This document shows positions 14,147 to 27,012 of a stretch of 64,000 bases of DNA, piece by piece. Location of the stretch: contig NC_061123.1 of the NCBI RefSeq assembly GCF_905220365.1, positions 4,216,001 to 4,280,000 of the forward strand. The letters run 5' to 3'. Position 1 is the stretch's first letter, and each line of letters begins with the position of its first letter. Below the pieces are notes generated by a model that made no database searches, was not told where the DNA came from, and worked only from the letters and a program-made list of their open reading frames with translations. Source of the stretch: Vanessa cardui. Lineage: Eukaryota; Arthropoda; Insecta; Lepidoptera; Nymphalidae. Both the position numbers and the translations under genes were made by a program.

Positions 14147-15796
14147 TTTACTTAACGCCTCAACGATTAAAACGTATCTAAGAATCGATTACGACAACCT
14201 TTCTTTATAAAACAACCTCAAACAGTGGTTTCATGGGTTTTATAAATAAGCTACTCCGATTTTGTTAGTTTAGGGATTAAAATATATCACATTAATAAAG
14301 GATATATTATAGCGTAAGATCGTAAACAGAAATAACGGATTTCCCAAACGTAAACTGACAAACAACTGATAAACTAGGGATTCTTGTCAGTACAGCATCG
14401 TGCGCTGTCTTACAATGAGCTAAGCACACTACGCAATCTTCATAAACACACCGAACGATTTATTTCATTATGATTATTAAAAATCGATTTTATTATTCAG
14501 GGACGCGTCTCTCTTTTACTTCCATGCGACATCAACTGCCACGATTTCATAATATTATATTCAATGTCAGTTTTCGGACCAAGTGTGTTGACAGAAAGTT
14601 TTTACAAGCGTCTTAATGATTGTGTCGAGTATTTTCATTCATACTGTACTAAAATACCTATCAAGCACATTTATTGGATCATTAATTAGGGAGTAATGTG
14701 TCAGTTGGGTAATAACTTATTATTTCGTTGCTGTTTCCACGAAAATTCGCTATTAACGCGTTACTTGTAATTAAAGTGAAAATTGAATTTGAAAATCATT
14801 GAAATCGTTGAAAAATGAAATGAATTTAATTATGACAATAAAAAAAACACTAAACACTAACGGTATCAGTATTTAAGTTTAATTTATTCACTAACTTAAT
14901 CTATTTTAAGCTCTCGAAACAGTTATTCGACGAAACCTTATCTATTTTTATATTTCTTAGATTATTTTTAAGCATCCGGATTATGAAAAAAGAAACAGGA
15001 ATTTGTTTATTTTAATCCATTAACTATTAATCTTTCAACTATATTTTATAGCTTCAGATGTTATTTTTACCACAGATATTTTTTGCATAAATTAGCTATT
15101 TTTTTAATTAATTCATAATGTAATTGAGAAGATATCATTGGCTTATTAATTTCCCATGATTAAAAAAAACGCCTTATAATAAATTCTTCGTGGTTGTTAA
15201 TATTTAAAAAAAAACATTGACATCTAGATTTAAAAACCGAACAATCTAAAGATTACATATTTAAGAAATTATAAATATATTTTATTCCATACTTCATAAG
15301 TATACAATTTATTGGGAGCGAAACTACTTTCAACGTGAATGGATTCCAATTCCATAAGCATTTAATGGCTTACAGCTCGTGTGTGATATATATGCCATAA
15401 TTCAGAAAGCGTTCAGCCATAATTTGTTCTCCTGCTACTGAAGTCTGAAAATAATCTCAAAGTTATTGAAATCCAATGTATTTCAAATAACAAAGATCAG
15501 ATAGATTACTTTTTAAGAATTCTTACGTAAAATAAAATACTAGCAAGGAGCTAAATTTTCGATATAGATCGTGGGGGTTCGAATTTTTCTAATAAATAAA
15601 TTTTTCATGGCAAGTCAGTATGAGTCTGGCAGACTCGTGTACCAAAGAAAGTAAAGTAGTTGGACCAACGCCTCTCTCTTTGATCGCGTCGGTGTACCAT
15701 TTCATTGGGCTAAGAGAGCAACTCCTACGCACTTGGCTATTCCTTCAGATAACTTTATCAACTTTGATTTAATTTAAAAAAAGAAAAAAGTAAAGT

Positions 15797-16084
15797 AACA
15801 GCTAGTAAATTTCCCACTGCTGGGCTAAGGCCTCCTCTCCCAATAAGGAGAGGGTTTGGAACATATTCCACCACGCTGTTCCAATGCGGGTTGATGGAAT
15901 GCACATGTGGCAGAATTTCGATGAAATTAGACACATGTAGGTTTCCTCACGATGTTTTCCTTCACCGAGATGAATTATAAACACAATTAAGCACGTATAT
16001 ATAGTGGTGCCAACCCAGGCAGGGTTTGAACCCGAGGTCATGGGTGCACGAGTTCTTACCACTGGGCCATCTGAGTTCCGAGCT
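15797..16084 (-). mobile_element. SINE family 1, near full length
   Basis: Minus-strand copy with tRNA-like head (GATGGCCCAGTGGTAAGAAC and a GGTTCAAACCC B-box-like motif). The body holds ACATCGTGAGGAAACCTACA and ends in GCAGTGGGAAATTTACTAGC. An 86-codon frame inside it is repeat-derived. Confidence 0.8.
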
Positions 16085-16467
16085 GAGATTTAATTTAATA
16101 TACACAAAAAATGCTGGATAATTTAAACAAACAAAACTTATTTAGTTACACACTTTATCTTGTCTATATAACTAACGAAATATATCGATTTGTGCATAAT
16201 TCTTTAAATCGATTGAGAATCATAATGCTAATCACAAAACTTGGTGATACAAAGCAATTTAAGAATAATAAAAAACGAAGATTATATTAATGTTTTGAGA
16301 GTTTTTTTTTATATTTGAATATTTAAACAGGACCAGTCTCCAATGCAGCTCCATTATATCCATTAACTGATATATATTTAATGTGATTATGTTAAATTGG
16401 ATAAAGTGTAGATAGAAGTGTAGATTAAAGCACTTGAATCACTGCGAAAACTAAGATTGTAATCTAT

Positions 16468-16760
16468 TTTTTTAATGGAATAGGTTGGCGGACGAACATA
16501 TGGACCACCTGATGGTAATGGTCACCATCACACTTAGACAAAAACGCTGAAAGAAATATTAACTGTTCCTTACATCGTCAATGCGCCACCAACCTTGGGA
16601 ATTAAGATGCTATGTCCCTTGTGCCTTTAGTGACACTGGCTCACTCACCCTTAAAACCGGAACACAACAATACTGCCTACTTTTCTTTAGAGGTAGAATA
16701 TCTGGCGTTTGGGTGGTACCTACCCTAACGGGCTTACACGAAGTTCTACCATCAAATATT
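16468..16760 (+). mobile_element. SINE-like family 2, near full length
   Basis: Contains GGCGGACGAACATATGGACC, AAGATGCTATGTCCCTTGTG and TGGGTGGTACCTACCC. Confidence 0.8.
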
Positions 16761-16922
16761 ATATAATATATCGAGATATTTAACTAATTATTACTAACAT
16801 TACATATATTAACGATGCACGCTATAATCCATAAACTATCAAATTGATTTTAATAAGGCTTTCTCTAACAGACGAATTCATTAGGGTTTTGGTGTATAAT
16901 ACAATCGTTACAGTTGCTAGAA

Positions 16923-16966
16923 AAAAATATACAGATCAATAGAGATCTATTGATCTGTATATTTTT
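16923..16966. repeat. Perfect 20-bp hairpin
   Basis: AAAAATATACAGATCAATAG at 16923-16942 and its exact reverse complement at 16947-16966, separated by AGAT. Confidence 0.9.
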
Positions 16967-18242
16967 GTTGTTGGAAATAAAATAATGTACATAGATAATA
17001 TATAGTTAATAATCTAACTGAAATTGGCCCGTTATATGAGTTTAAAATCCGGCTGAGTTCAAAACTACATAACGGTTAAGCATCATACGTTTTTTTTGTA
17101 ACTTAGAAACAGTTAATACTGGTTTTATGTATCATGATAAATACTTCCGCCAATGACGTTTGGTAAGACAATGAGCTGTGAGCTTACGGCACTTGCGGCT
17201 TGTCTCGTCAAAAATTGCCGCGAACCATTACAAATTTATCGTAAGTTTTTTATTCGAACTACCAATAAATGTGTCAATATTTTATAAAATAAATATTGAA
17301 CGTAAATGATTGTGAAATAATTTGAATGCACTTTTAATTACAAGTGATTACATCACATCGAATATTTTAAACGAAATAACACACAAAATATATTTAAATA
17401 TATTATATAATACATAAATATATCTCATGCAATTCATAGCAAATCTTACTTACCTATGTTTTTAGAATTAACCAATAAAATTGACACAATTATTTTTTTT
17501 AAGTAATATTTTTTCAGTATATTTTCCTTTCTCAATCTGAATAAATGAATACATTATTCGTTTTATCCTATTCTGTACAATAACAAATTGTAATTTGTTC
17601 TTGCGTTAGACTTCAACTTATGCATAGTTATAATAATTGAATGCTCATATTTCACAAATAATTTTATCAACTACTATTTATTATATACAATAGTTATTTA
17701 TTTCATAGAAATATATTAATGTAATTTAGTAAATTTATATATAAATATATTTTAATTAGAACACATTTTATTACAATTTTTACGATCGATAAAATCTGTT
17801 AGCCGTTTTTGTAAGATATGATAGTGTCTATTATAAAGATAATGTAGATATATATCTCAAAATATATGCATAATGTAGATTTACATCGAACAACATAGAT
17901 ATGTTCATATGTTTGTTTAAGAATATTTTTAAAGATATGTCACAACGAAACAACGTATCAGATAATAATATAACGATCGTGCAAATTTATATTTTTTTCT
18001 TACAAAACCACATAAATTAATCATTGATTGCCTCGTGTGAACGATCGCAGGAAATAGTATCGATTGTAGAAATTCTTAATTATTGACAATGGAAATGGGA
18101 TTGCAAATGAGACAATTTTCTTATATTTCCGAAGGTTATTTTCGCAATGTGGGCGTCGACGGCTGATATTTTCCTGAAACTAATTTAATTAATGCCAATA
18201 TTTACACTTGATAATAAACAGCTAGTTAGGATAAATATATAT

Positions 18243-18470
18243 TTTTAAGACAACATCACATACATTACTCTGATCCCAATGTAAGTAACTAAAGCACTTG
18301 TGTTATGGAAAATCAGAAGTAGCGAAGTTACCACAAACACCCAGACCCAAGACAACATAGAAAACTAATGAACTTTCTACATCGACTCGGCCGGGGATCG
18401 AACCCGTTACCTTAGAGTGGCGTACCCATGATAACCGGTGTACACACTACTCGACCATGGAGGTCGTCAA
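18243..18470 (-). mobile_element. SINE family 3, tRNA-headed
   Basis: Reverse-oriented copy of 36158-36385 with GGGATCGAACCC (B box reversed) and ACTCGACCATGGAGGTCGTC (head reversed). Confidence 0.8.
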
Positions 18471-18639
18471 TATTGATTGTATTGTTTTAATTACAATCAA
18501 TATTGATTAAATAAATAAATTATTATTATTAATTTTTTATAAGAGTGGCGTTTTAATTTGAACAAAAGTTGATTTTTAGATCTTTTGAATTTTTTTTTAA
18601 ACCAATATACTAGGTAAGCTCCGTCTATCAGAGATGATT

Positions 18640-19235
18640 ATAAATAAAATTTTAACAAAAAGAAAAACCAACTTAAAACAAAACACTATTTTAAAACAAA
18701 TGAATATGCACGAAAAAGTAATAAAAATAATTGCGTATTCAACATATTTCTTAGAGTCTTCCTAAGTTAAATGAAATGAAAAATATTAGACTACTTAAAA
18801 GTCGATTAACGATTATATCATGTAGTTATAGTTATTGGTATATTTGGAGCCGGTGTCAGCCACGGTACCCTTGCCCCAACAATCAAAAGAAAAAAGCGAT
18901 ACGAGCCCCTTGATTGATCCAGTATATTAATGTGTAAAAGGTAATTTGTAAAAAACATATTTGTTAAAGTATTCTCCTATTGTTTTTTGATAGATATACT
19001 GTAGGGTTTTATTGGCTGACACCGACTCCAAATATAACAATAATTATAACTACATGATATAATCGTTGATCGACTTTTAAGTAGTCTAATATTTTTCATT
19101 TCATTTAACTTAGGAAGACTCTAAAAAATATGTTGAATACGCAATTATTTTTATTACTTTTTCGTGCATACTCATTTGTTTTAAAATAGTGTTTTGTTTG
19201 AAGTCGGTTTTTCTTTTTGTTAAAATTTTATTTAT
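18640..19235. repeat. Near-perfect inverted repeat, 222-bp arms
   Basis: Left arm 18640-18861 and right arm 19014-19235 are reverse complements of equal length with about eight or nine mismatches by eye, around a 152-bp spacer. Arms contain AACAAAACACTATTTTAAAA and ATTAGACTACTTAAAAGTCG. The outer part of the right arm carries GAAGTCGGTTTTTC, the end motif of MITE-like elements at 59825 and 20330. Best read as a palindromic (foldback) transposon derivative. Confidence 0.85.
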
Positions 19236-19559
19236 TTTTTGATTTTAAGTGATGCTGATGTTGACTAACTAATTTTTTTTAATATGGATAGATTAAACGT
19301 TCCGTTTATATGAGTCAGAAACTACTTCGAGGACAATTTCAAAAGAAACTTGCGAATAAAGCAAAAATAGACTTTCGAAAATGCGGATTTAATACGTCAC
19401 GCGGCGTAAACTACAAGGATCCCTCGAAAGAGCTGTAATCGAACTCAGCAAAAAAACTTTGAAAAAGACCAACTATATTTCGTACATCATATGACATCAC
19501 ATCACATACACAAAATTTGATTAAAGATAGTAAGAAATTCTGTCCCATATCGCACCCTA

Positions 19560-19836
19560 ACTGCGAGCCGTATAGGAGTTCCATCACTACATAGTATAAA
19601 ACAAAGTCGCTTTCTCTGTCCCTATATCTTTAAATCTACGTAACGGATTTTGATGCGGTTTTTTTTAAAAGATAGTGTGATTCAAGGGCAAGGTTTGTGT
19701 ATATAAAACATGAACAATATAGTAAAGAAACACTGATAATTTTAGAAGTTTTCGATGTGATGTCGTATATAAACAAATTCTGTAGTATATTTAGTATCAC
19801 TATTGCACCCGTGCGAAGCCGGGGTGGGTAGCTAGT
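19560..19836 (+). mobile_element. Helitron-like element with CTAG 3' end
   Basis: Starts around CATCACTACATAGTATAAAA, contains GTAACGGATTTTGATGCGG, and ends CCCGTGCGAAGCCGGGGTGG then TAGCTAG followed by T. A GC-rich hairpin-prone end and a CTRR terminus before T fit Helitron 3' ends. The assignment to Helitrons is inference. Confidence 0.65.
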
Positions 19837-20159
19837 TGATTATAATATTTGACTATGATAATTACATAAACATAACCACATTACGGAAGGTGACTCAAAT
19901 ATTCAAATAACCTATAAATAAAAGATTCGACCGAGTATCGCTAACGTGCTCCTCAGAATTGTTCCGTTCCCTTCCGTTCCGTTACTTTGTTATGGATCCT
20001 GTGCTCAGAACCTTACCAAACTTTCACCAAATTACCCTTGAAGTATGTATTTTATAATAAAAAAAGAATTATCAAAATTGGTTAACGTGATTTTCAGTTA
20101 TTCACCTATTTGTCGCGCATATACATAATGCAAATTTAAGACTTATGTCGTTTTCATAC

Positions 20160-20360
20160 GGATACCATCATCGGAAAAAAATAAAAAAAAAATGGGACCC
20201 CACGGGAAGCACTACCTTTCAAACAAAAAAAAAATTATCAAAATCGGTCCACCCAGTAAAAAGTTATGAGGTAACAAACATAAAAAAAAAAAAAAAAAAA
20301 AAAAATACAGACGAATTGATAACCTCCTCCTTTTGGAAGTCGGTTGAAAATAGAATTAGA
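20160..20360 (+). mobile_element. Partial MITE-like element of the same kind with 24-A run
   Basis: CAAAATCGGTCCACCCAGTA, then a run of 24 A (20282-20305), GATAACCTCCTCCTTTTGGA and AGTCGGTTGAAAATAG. Only the right end has the GAAGTCGGTT motif. Confidence 0.55.
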
Positions 20361-20689
20361 AGACAGATAAACAAACGAACAGCTTGATAATAAGCGATGA
20401 CCTCTGTTTATATATATTGTCATTATAAGAAATATAAATCAATGCCTAATGATTCTGTGCTTGTCATGTATAGATATTGAAAGATAATTCTTTGATATTT
20501 TAAATCTCGAGATTTTGGTAGCTATTGTAATAAATATTGCATATGTTTATGAATATTTTGTTATTTTGAAACTGTAAATGTGTCCAAGTTTTTTATAATA
20601 TTTAAAGTCTACATACTTTTGGGATCGCACTTTTTGCATAAATTGGAGTGCGTAATTTGATTATTCAAATATAAATAAAGGAACAATCG

Positions 20690-20930
20690 ATACAGTTCCA
20701 CTCCTTTGTTTTTTCTCGCACGCATCACGCGCTTCCCCCATGTGTTGTATAGTGGGGGGGGGGGGAGTGCGACTCCCCGGAGTCAGCGGCGGCATTCTCT
20801 TCCCGCTGCCGCTCCGCGTCTTCCTTCTGCGACATGACACTTTCGCAGAAGGAGATATATGTAGTTCCACTCCTGGGTTAATTTGAATAGAAACCAATCT
20901 AACCGGCAGCAATGTGACAGTGCCGTTTCT
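20690..20930. other. GC-rich block with flanking GTTCCACTCCT repeats, unclassified
   Basis: A sharply GC-rich island in AT-rich DNA. GTTCCACTCCT occurs near both ends (20696 and 20864). Inside are a run of 13 G and CGACTCCCCGGAGTCAGCGG, which includes the palindrome ACTCCCCGGAGT with a mismatch. An 83-codon minus frame spans it without recognisable domains. Probably a fragment of a mobile element of foreign base composition. Confidence 0.5.
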
Positions 20931-22628
20931 TTTTTTTTAAAAAAGGAATATAATTTTTACAATACATTCGAACAGTAGTATATATACGATTGAATATTAA
21001 CATGGTGTGTGTGAGTATGTTTTGTACCATCACTACATCATATCTCTTCTGTATATCCTGTTATAAAATCAAAAACAACCAATCGGATTTGCAAACGGTT
21101 TTGCGGTAACCAATGGACGAAATGGTTATTGAGAACGGTTGGGCTTTTAATTCGTAGGTTGCTGAAGATTTTGAAATAAAACATTTACTTCTAGCTGAAA
21201 TTATCTCTTCCATGTTACGAAGTAAGGTGACGTAAAATAAAAATAAATTTGAATTAAGAATGTTTTATTTAATACATATGGTATTTTTAATATATATATT
21301 TATTTTTAAATGGGCTAGTAAAATATGCACTGCGTTTATGTCGAATATTATAATAAATGTGTTCTTTGACTATTTAGGCGAATGTAATCTAGATCCCACG
21401 CGAATAATAGACTATATTCTGACGCGAATAGCCAAAGGTTAAATATGGTACAGTTTTTATTTTTTAGTTTTTATTATTGCAACACTTTGTTTTAAAAGTA
21501 ATTATATAACATTTGAAATGTGAATGTTTTTTAATGTACATTAAAGAATTATACAATTTTTTTTTTTAAATATTTATTGCTTATTTTCCTAGTGTAATAA
21601 AATATAATTAATCTATTTAATTAAACTGTTATCCCCTTTTAGAATGGGATAGCTGTAAGATATATTTTTATAATGAAATATTATTTTCACAAAAAAAAAA
21701 TCACGTACAAAACTTCATTTCAAACTCTTATTTTTTTCTAGTAATCTTCAGTCACCATCTTTGTCTCAACGTCCCAAGCCGTGGAGTGCGCCTCACAAGG
21801 GGGAAAGAGCGATTAAAGGGGCCATTGTCTTCGTACCTTTTAAAGAAAAATCCGTTTGAAGTCATAATCCACTCATAGTATTTATACATTCTGCCTTTGT
21901 GCAAGCGCACGTCTGGGGAGGTTCTTTATTTTCTTAATTGTTAGCTGTCACGTTGGTATAGCGATTAACTTCAGGTATGAGATCTTGAGTTCAAATCTAG
22001 ATTTTTCTACAGAAATATCACAATATTGTAATAAAATAATTGGAGTTAGCATCGTCAAACTACCTCGAAAAAACGAGTACATCTGGGGTATTGTAGGCTA
22101 ATCTTTTGCTGGCGGTGTCAAATTGTCAGGGAATGGTGAGTTGGTCAGTGTTGCTAGTATAACAGAGCATATTGATATGGCGTTCATTCCACCGCAAAAG
22201 TGCAATATAACAATAGTTTATATAGCTGCGTTTCAGTATGAAGGATCAGTGAGCCGGTGTAATAACATAACAAAACATTTCAAATTCGATTGTTGACGAC
22301 GCGATGAAGCGTGTAAGGGTTCACTTACCATCGTGCCATTGTCTATGGAAGAAGGAAGGGTTAGCCTAGCAAGTCTCTTTGCCTGTCCTTTTGAGTCTCA
22401 CCATGAGTACGTTTAGATCTCTCTTTAAATGGTTGGATGTTGTATATTTGAAAGCATCCTTGGATGATTAAAATTTTACCGGTTAAGTGATGCAGCAGTT
22501 AGCATAAATAAAATTCTAATTTCAGGCGGACTCAGAGTGATCAGCTAGTATTTACAAAGTGTTCTATTACTACAAATTCTCGAGCAATTCATTTTATATT
22601 CCTAATTACTATATAAAACTGGTAAAAT

Positions 22629-22659
22629 ACACACACACATACACATACACACACACACA
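22629..22659. repeat. Imperfect (AC)n microsatellite
   Basis: About 31 bp of AC units interrupted twice by AT. Confidence 0.9.
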
Positions 22660-23290
22660 TATAAAAATGTCATTAGTACATTTAAATAAACAAACAAACT
22701 TTATACAAGAATTTTATTGTCAATTATAGACCACAAGGGGACATCGTGTGTTCGTTTTCTGATCCGGTTCTATATCTAACGTTAGATAATGCATCACCCT
22801 CCGACGTAAAGTTAAAACAACGAACCGCAGTCCATTAAATTATCTCCAAATATTTCTTAAATAATATTATGTATTCAACCTCGGTCGGGTTTGAGTCGGT
22901 TTGCTGGTTGAACTTTAAAATCTAATGTTATCATCACTACGCGTGCTCAGATAGTGAAATGTTAATTAGTTATTTTTATGAAATTATTTTCTATTAAGAC
23001 TATTGACAAAACATTTTTTAATTATTATGAAGAAAATTAGCTTATATGTTGTATATAGGTATTCCTGCTGAAAGTGTATTAAAGTTTTTAAATATAATTT
23101 TAGTTTAATTGGTGATTATTAAATTTTATTGAGTAATAACTACATTACTAACTAACTATATTATGTATTAAAGGCTTATATCATTGACGATATATATAAG
23201 GGAGAAAACTGCTTCAGACAGAATTTTAGGGGAACGTCGGTCAAACTATAAATTTATTTAAAAAGAGATATACCCTAAAAGTAAACTAAA

Positions 23291-23590
23291 GTAACAGCCT
23301 GTAATTTTCCCACTGCTAGGATAAGGCCTCCTCTTCCATTAAGGGGAGGGTTTGGAATGTATTCCACCACGCTGTACCAATGCGGGTTGGAGGAATGCGC
23401 ATGTGGCAGAATTTCGATGAAATTAGACACATGCAGGTTTCCTCACGATGTTTTCCTTCACCGCCGAGCATGAGATGAATTATAAACACAAATTAAGCAC
23501 ATATATATATATTGTGGTGCTTGCTTGGGTTTGAACCAGCAATCATCGGTTAAGATGCGCGTGTTCTAACCACTGAGCCATCTCAGCTCG
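23291..23590 (-). mobile_element. SINE family 1, near full length
   Basis: Same architecture as the copy at 15797, with a conserved head (GAGATGGCTCAGTGGTTAGAA) and tail and a short (AT)n stretch in the body. Confidence 0.8.
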
Positions 23591-25251
23591 GGTATACCCT
23601 GCTAACTTCAATTTTAATTTATATAGACCCGTATACCAAGATATATATGACACGACATATGAGCACCATTTACTGCTAATACTTGAGGGATAATAAGTGA
23701 GGTACTGTTCGCAACATAGTTACAAGTACAAACATTGTAATATAATAGTATTTTTTCCTTACTAATTAATATAAATACATATACATATGTATATCATGTT
23801 ATAATATACAAGCGTACATAATTATATCAAGTGAAATCAACTCGAGTAGCGATAAGAAAAAGACCGAACGCAGAAAAAGGTAAACGTTTTTAATTAAATT
23901 TAATTTATATATCGATTTTCGAAAACGAATCCGTCGGCCCTTAATCGGTTAAGTGACGGAAAGTTTTTGTCGTTAAGGTTTACCAGAACGAGTTGATGTC
24001 GAACCGAACAGTCGAAACCGAACAGTCGAGTTCGAAAAAGTAAAAGTTCTTTTAAAAGGTCACTTTTCGTTTTGATAACCATTTAAAGTAAATTTTGTTT
24101 CTAAAGTCCTTCAAAGTTCTTTTTTTTTATAAAATTTAAATATATTATATATATTATTAACATAAATACAAGTGGATATAATTTGATTATTTGATCGTTA
24201 TCTATATGCCAGCTTAATCTGGTTTTGATTATTATCTTCGTTTTTTAATACATAATCAATATCAAGACTAAAACACAAAAATGTTCTTTTTGCATTTAAA
24301 CAATTCACTTCTTTTAAATATTTTTATATAGGTCATTAGTAAATGTTAAAATATTTATAATAATATCGCGTGTCAAAAGTAAGTATTGCATACTTACTAT
24401 GTACATAACAATAAATTACAATTTCGTATATAACATTTTACATGCTTAGGTAAAGTTAAATAACCGGTTTCTTTTATGAAGAAGAATCGAATTTTATTCT
24501 ATCACACCAATATCATATACACATAGCTATTTTATACACTTGTATGGGTTGTTGTATATATATATAGGCCGGAATTTCATCCAACACCTGCCAAGTCTGG
24601 CTTGAGAATGCCTTAAAATCACTGAGCCTGGGATAAATTACAAACATGCCAAGCGCATTTCCAAATTTGAATCAGAGACGTTATTCAGTTGTACCGAATA
24701 AACCTATCTCTTTATATGGACCATTAAAAAACAAACGAATACTATTCTTGTGACAACATTCTTAGTTGTTGACATAATACTAAATATTGAGCATTGAAAA
24801 TACTTTACAAAAACAACGTAATCGTACTAAAATTGCATTTAATCCAAAATTTTCGAACAATAGCTGTACGTGTATATTATTTATGCTTATCTGTGCTGTT
24901 TATTTTAGATGACAATGTTAATGCATTCATTACAAGTACACGTTAAAACTTACGTTTTAATATTAACTTATATTATTACACGTGCCAAGTATGATTGTAT
25001 CCTAAAGTTTTTTGACATCAATTACTATAGTATCTAAGGGTTCATCATTCCAGACCATACTTGACATACTTCCGAACTTGATTGGATTACATTGTTTCTC
25101 AATATGTAATGATAACCTGCGAACTTATTATGAATGTTAAACTTTGAACTTCATTGAGGGATACTTATCTTGTTGCTAGTCCTGTTTGACATAATGAACG
25201 AGGTGACCCTTTTCGATAGTTGTAGTATAAAACAAGGAAATAGACCTATTG

Positions 25252-25420
25252 CTTGGTGGTAGGGCTTGTGAAAGAATGTGTGATAAGGCGTCACTTGTCA
25301 CTATACCAAAACAATATGCGTTTTATTACTGTGCTCGATATGGAGGTGCATTAAACAATATAACTACAGGCGCAAGAGACATAGCATCTTGATTTACAAG
25401 GCTAATAAAGCAGCCACTTT
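25252..25420 (-). mobile_element. SINE-like family 2, degenerate
   Basis: Retains AACTACAGGCGCAAGAGACA and CATAGCATCTTG. Similarly worn pieces lie near 1550-1680 (plus), 22225-22345 (minus) and 63675-63760 (minus). Confidence 0.5.
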
Positions 25421-26009
25421 GCAATAAATGGTAAATATTTTTTTGACAGCCAGTACTGGGTTATTTTTCATTAGGTGACCCAATTTTTAATCTACTTACT
25501 TGACATTGTATCTTTATAAAGGAGATTCCTTTATCTCTACAATTGGCAAGAATGAATAAAAAAACAAAAACAAAAGCGCGCAAAACTGAATAAAACTGAC
25601 ATTATTTTTTCTTTTTGGGTGCGGACTGGCGGTCGATATTGGCAACTTGTAATTTGTTAATAAGTTTTCGTTGTGTTTTATTTTTAACTTGTAAGCTGAA
25701 CTGAGTAAGTAGTTTACTTCAATGTGTATGATTTGGATTTATTGATGGTAAGATAAATTCGAAATTAGAACTATTTTTAAAACATATTTCACTTATGTAC
25801 GCCGTATGTATATTTATTTATCTATGTATATATTTAAATTTCGGAACAAACAAAAATAATAAATTTTGTTTGAATAATTCAAGGATAACACAACAACCTT
25901 CTTTAAAGGAAATGCACCGTATTAAATAAGAAAATTTATTCATAGATTTATTTTATTGTTAAGTTTACAAATGCCATTGAAATTCAAAATGCAAATATTG
26001 AAATTAATT

Positions 26010-26265
26010 TTATAACACTAGCTGTGTCCGTGACCTTGTATGCGTTTGAATGTAACAGAACAAATTATTGTAGCCTAAGTTACACCTTATTATATCTGTA
26101 ATCTGCCAGTGAAAGTCCCATCAAAATCGGTCCATCAGTTCCAGATATTAGCTAGGACAAACAGACAGATAGACGGACAAAAATTATAATGCATACGCAT
26201 TGAGTAAAAAAGGGCTATTTTAAATATTACAAAAAGACATTCCAATTTTATTATATGTATAGATT
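26010..26265 (-). mobile_element. Non-autonomous dispersed element, reverse copy
   Basis: Reverse complement of the family: CAAAATCGGTCCATCAGTTC, GGACAAACAGACAGATAGAC, and an end near CATTCCAATTTTATTATATG. Confidence 0.65.
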
Positions 26266-26727
26266 TTTATTTAAATTTGATATTTTTTACGAACTAGAAT
26301 GTTCAATTTTTATTGTTCAATATTTAGTCTTAATGTTCAACATCTGGTTCATACTGGTTCAAACCAGAACACTCGTGATATAAATATTAGTTTTCTTTTA
26401 TTGTAGTAAAACTCTACTGACAATGTGTGTGCATCATCTACTTATCATAAGAGCGTTCCAGTAATTTTCTAGACTTAATATAACTAGTTTTTATTACACT
26501 GGCAACGAGGTATAATAAAACGTCGCTAAACATTATGAAGTTTTTTTTTTATTTCTGCGTTTGAATCCATATCACTATTATCGTATTGCACGATAAAGTA
26601 AGTGTTAATGCTTGAAAATATTTACCTTTTAAAGGTTAATTATATTTTTTACGGGTAATTTTATTGGTTAGTGATGATATGTTTAACATTTACCATAATA
26701 TTTAATCTTCTATCTAAACATATAATA

Positions 26728-26880
26728 CAAATGGAGAGTCTGTTTGTATGTATATACAGTATGTATACTATCCACGGTACCTACACATACCACGATATCT
26801 TTTTTACAATTTTTGTCTGTCTGTATCTATGTTTGTTCCGGCTAATCTCTGAACTGCTCTGATCTGGACCTCAAACAAGT
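26728..26880 (+). mobile_element. Non-autonomous dispersed element, partial
   Basis: AATGGAGAGTCTGTTTGTAT, TTGTCTGTCTGTATC and TTCCGGCTAATCTCTGAACT. Confidence 0.6.
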
Positions 26881-26914
26881 ATTAACCGAACCTTTCATCG
26901 TCAACTCCCGTCAA

Positions 26915-27012
26915 ACTTCACAACTTGGGCTAGTTGCACTGACATACTCACCCTTCAAATCGTAACACAAACTAAGTATTACCAGTGGGCATTAGACCCA
27001 GACGGGCCTGCA
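26915..27012 (+). mobile_element. SINE-like family 2, fragment
   Basis: Contains ACATACTCACCCTTCAAATC and AGACGGGCCTGCACGAAGCT. It directly follows a dispersed-repeat piece at 26728. Confidence 0.6.

Noticed and set aside
14354..14369. TCAGT initiator-like words on the minus strand upstream of gene A
   Set aside because: Pentamers this short occur often by chance, and no supporting core element or transcript data are available.
20661..20912. 83-codon minus-strand frame rich in Arg and Pro
   Set aside because: Composition follows from the GC-rich island; no recognisable domain.
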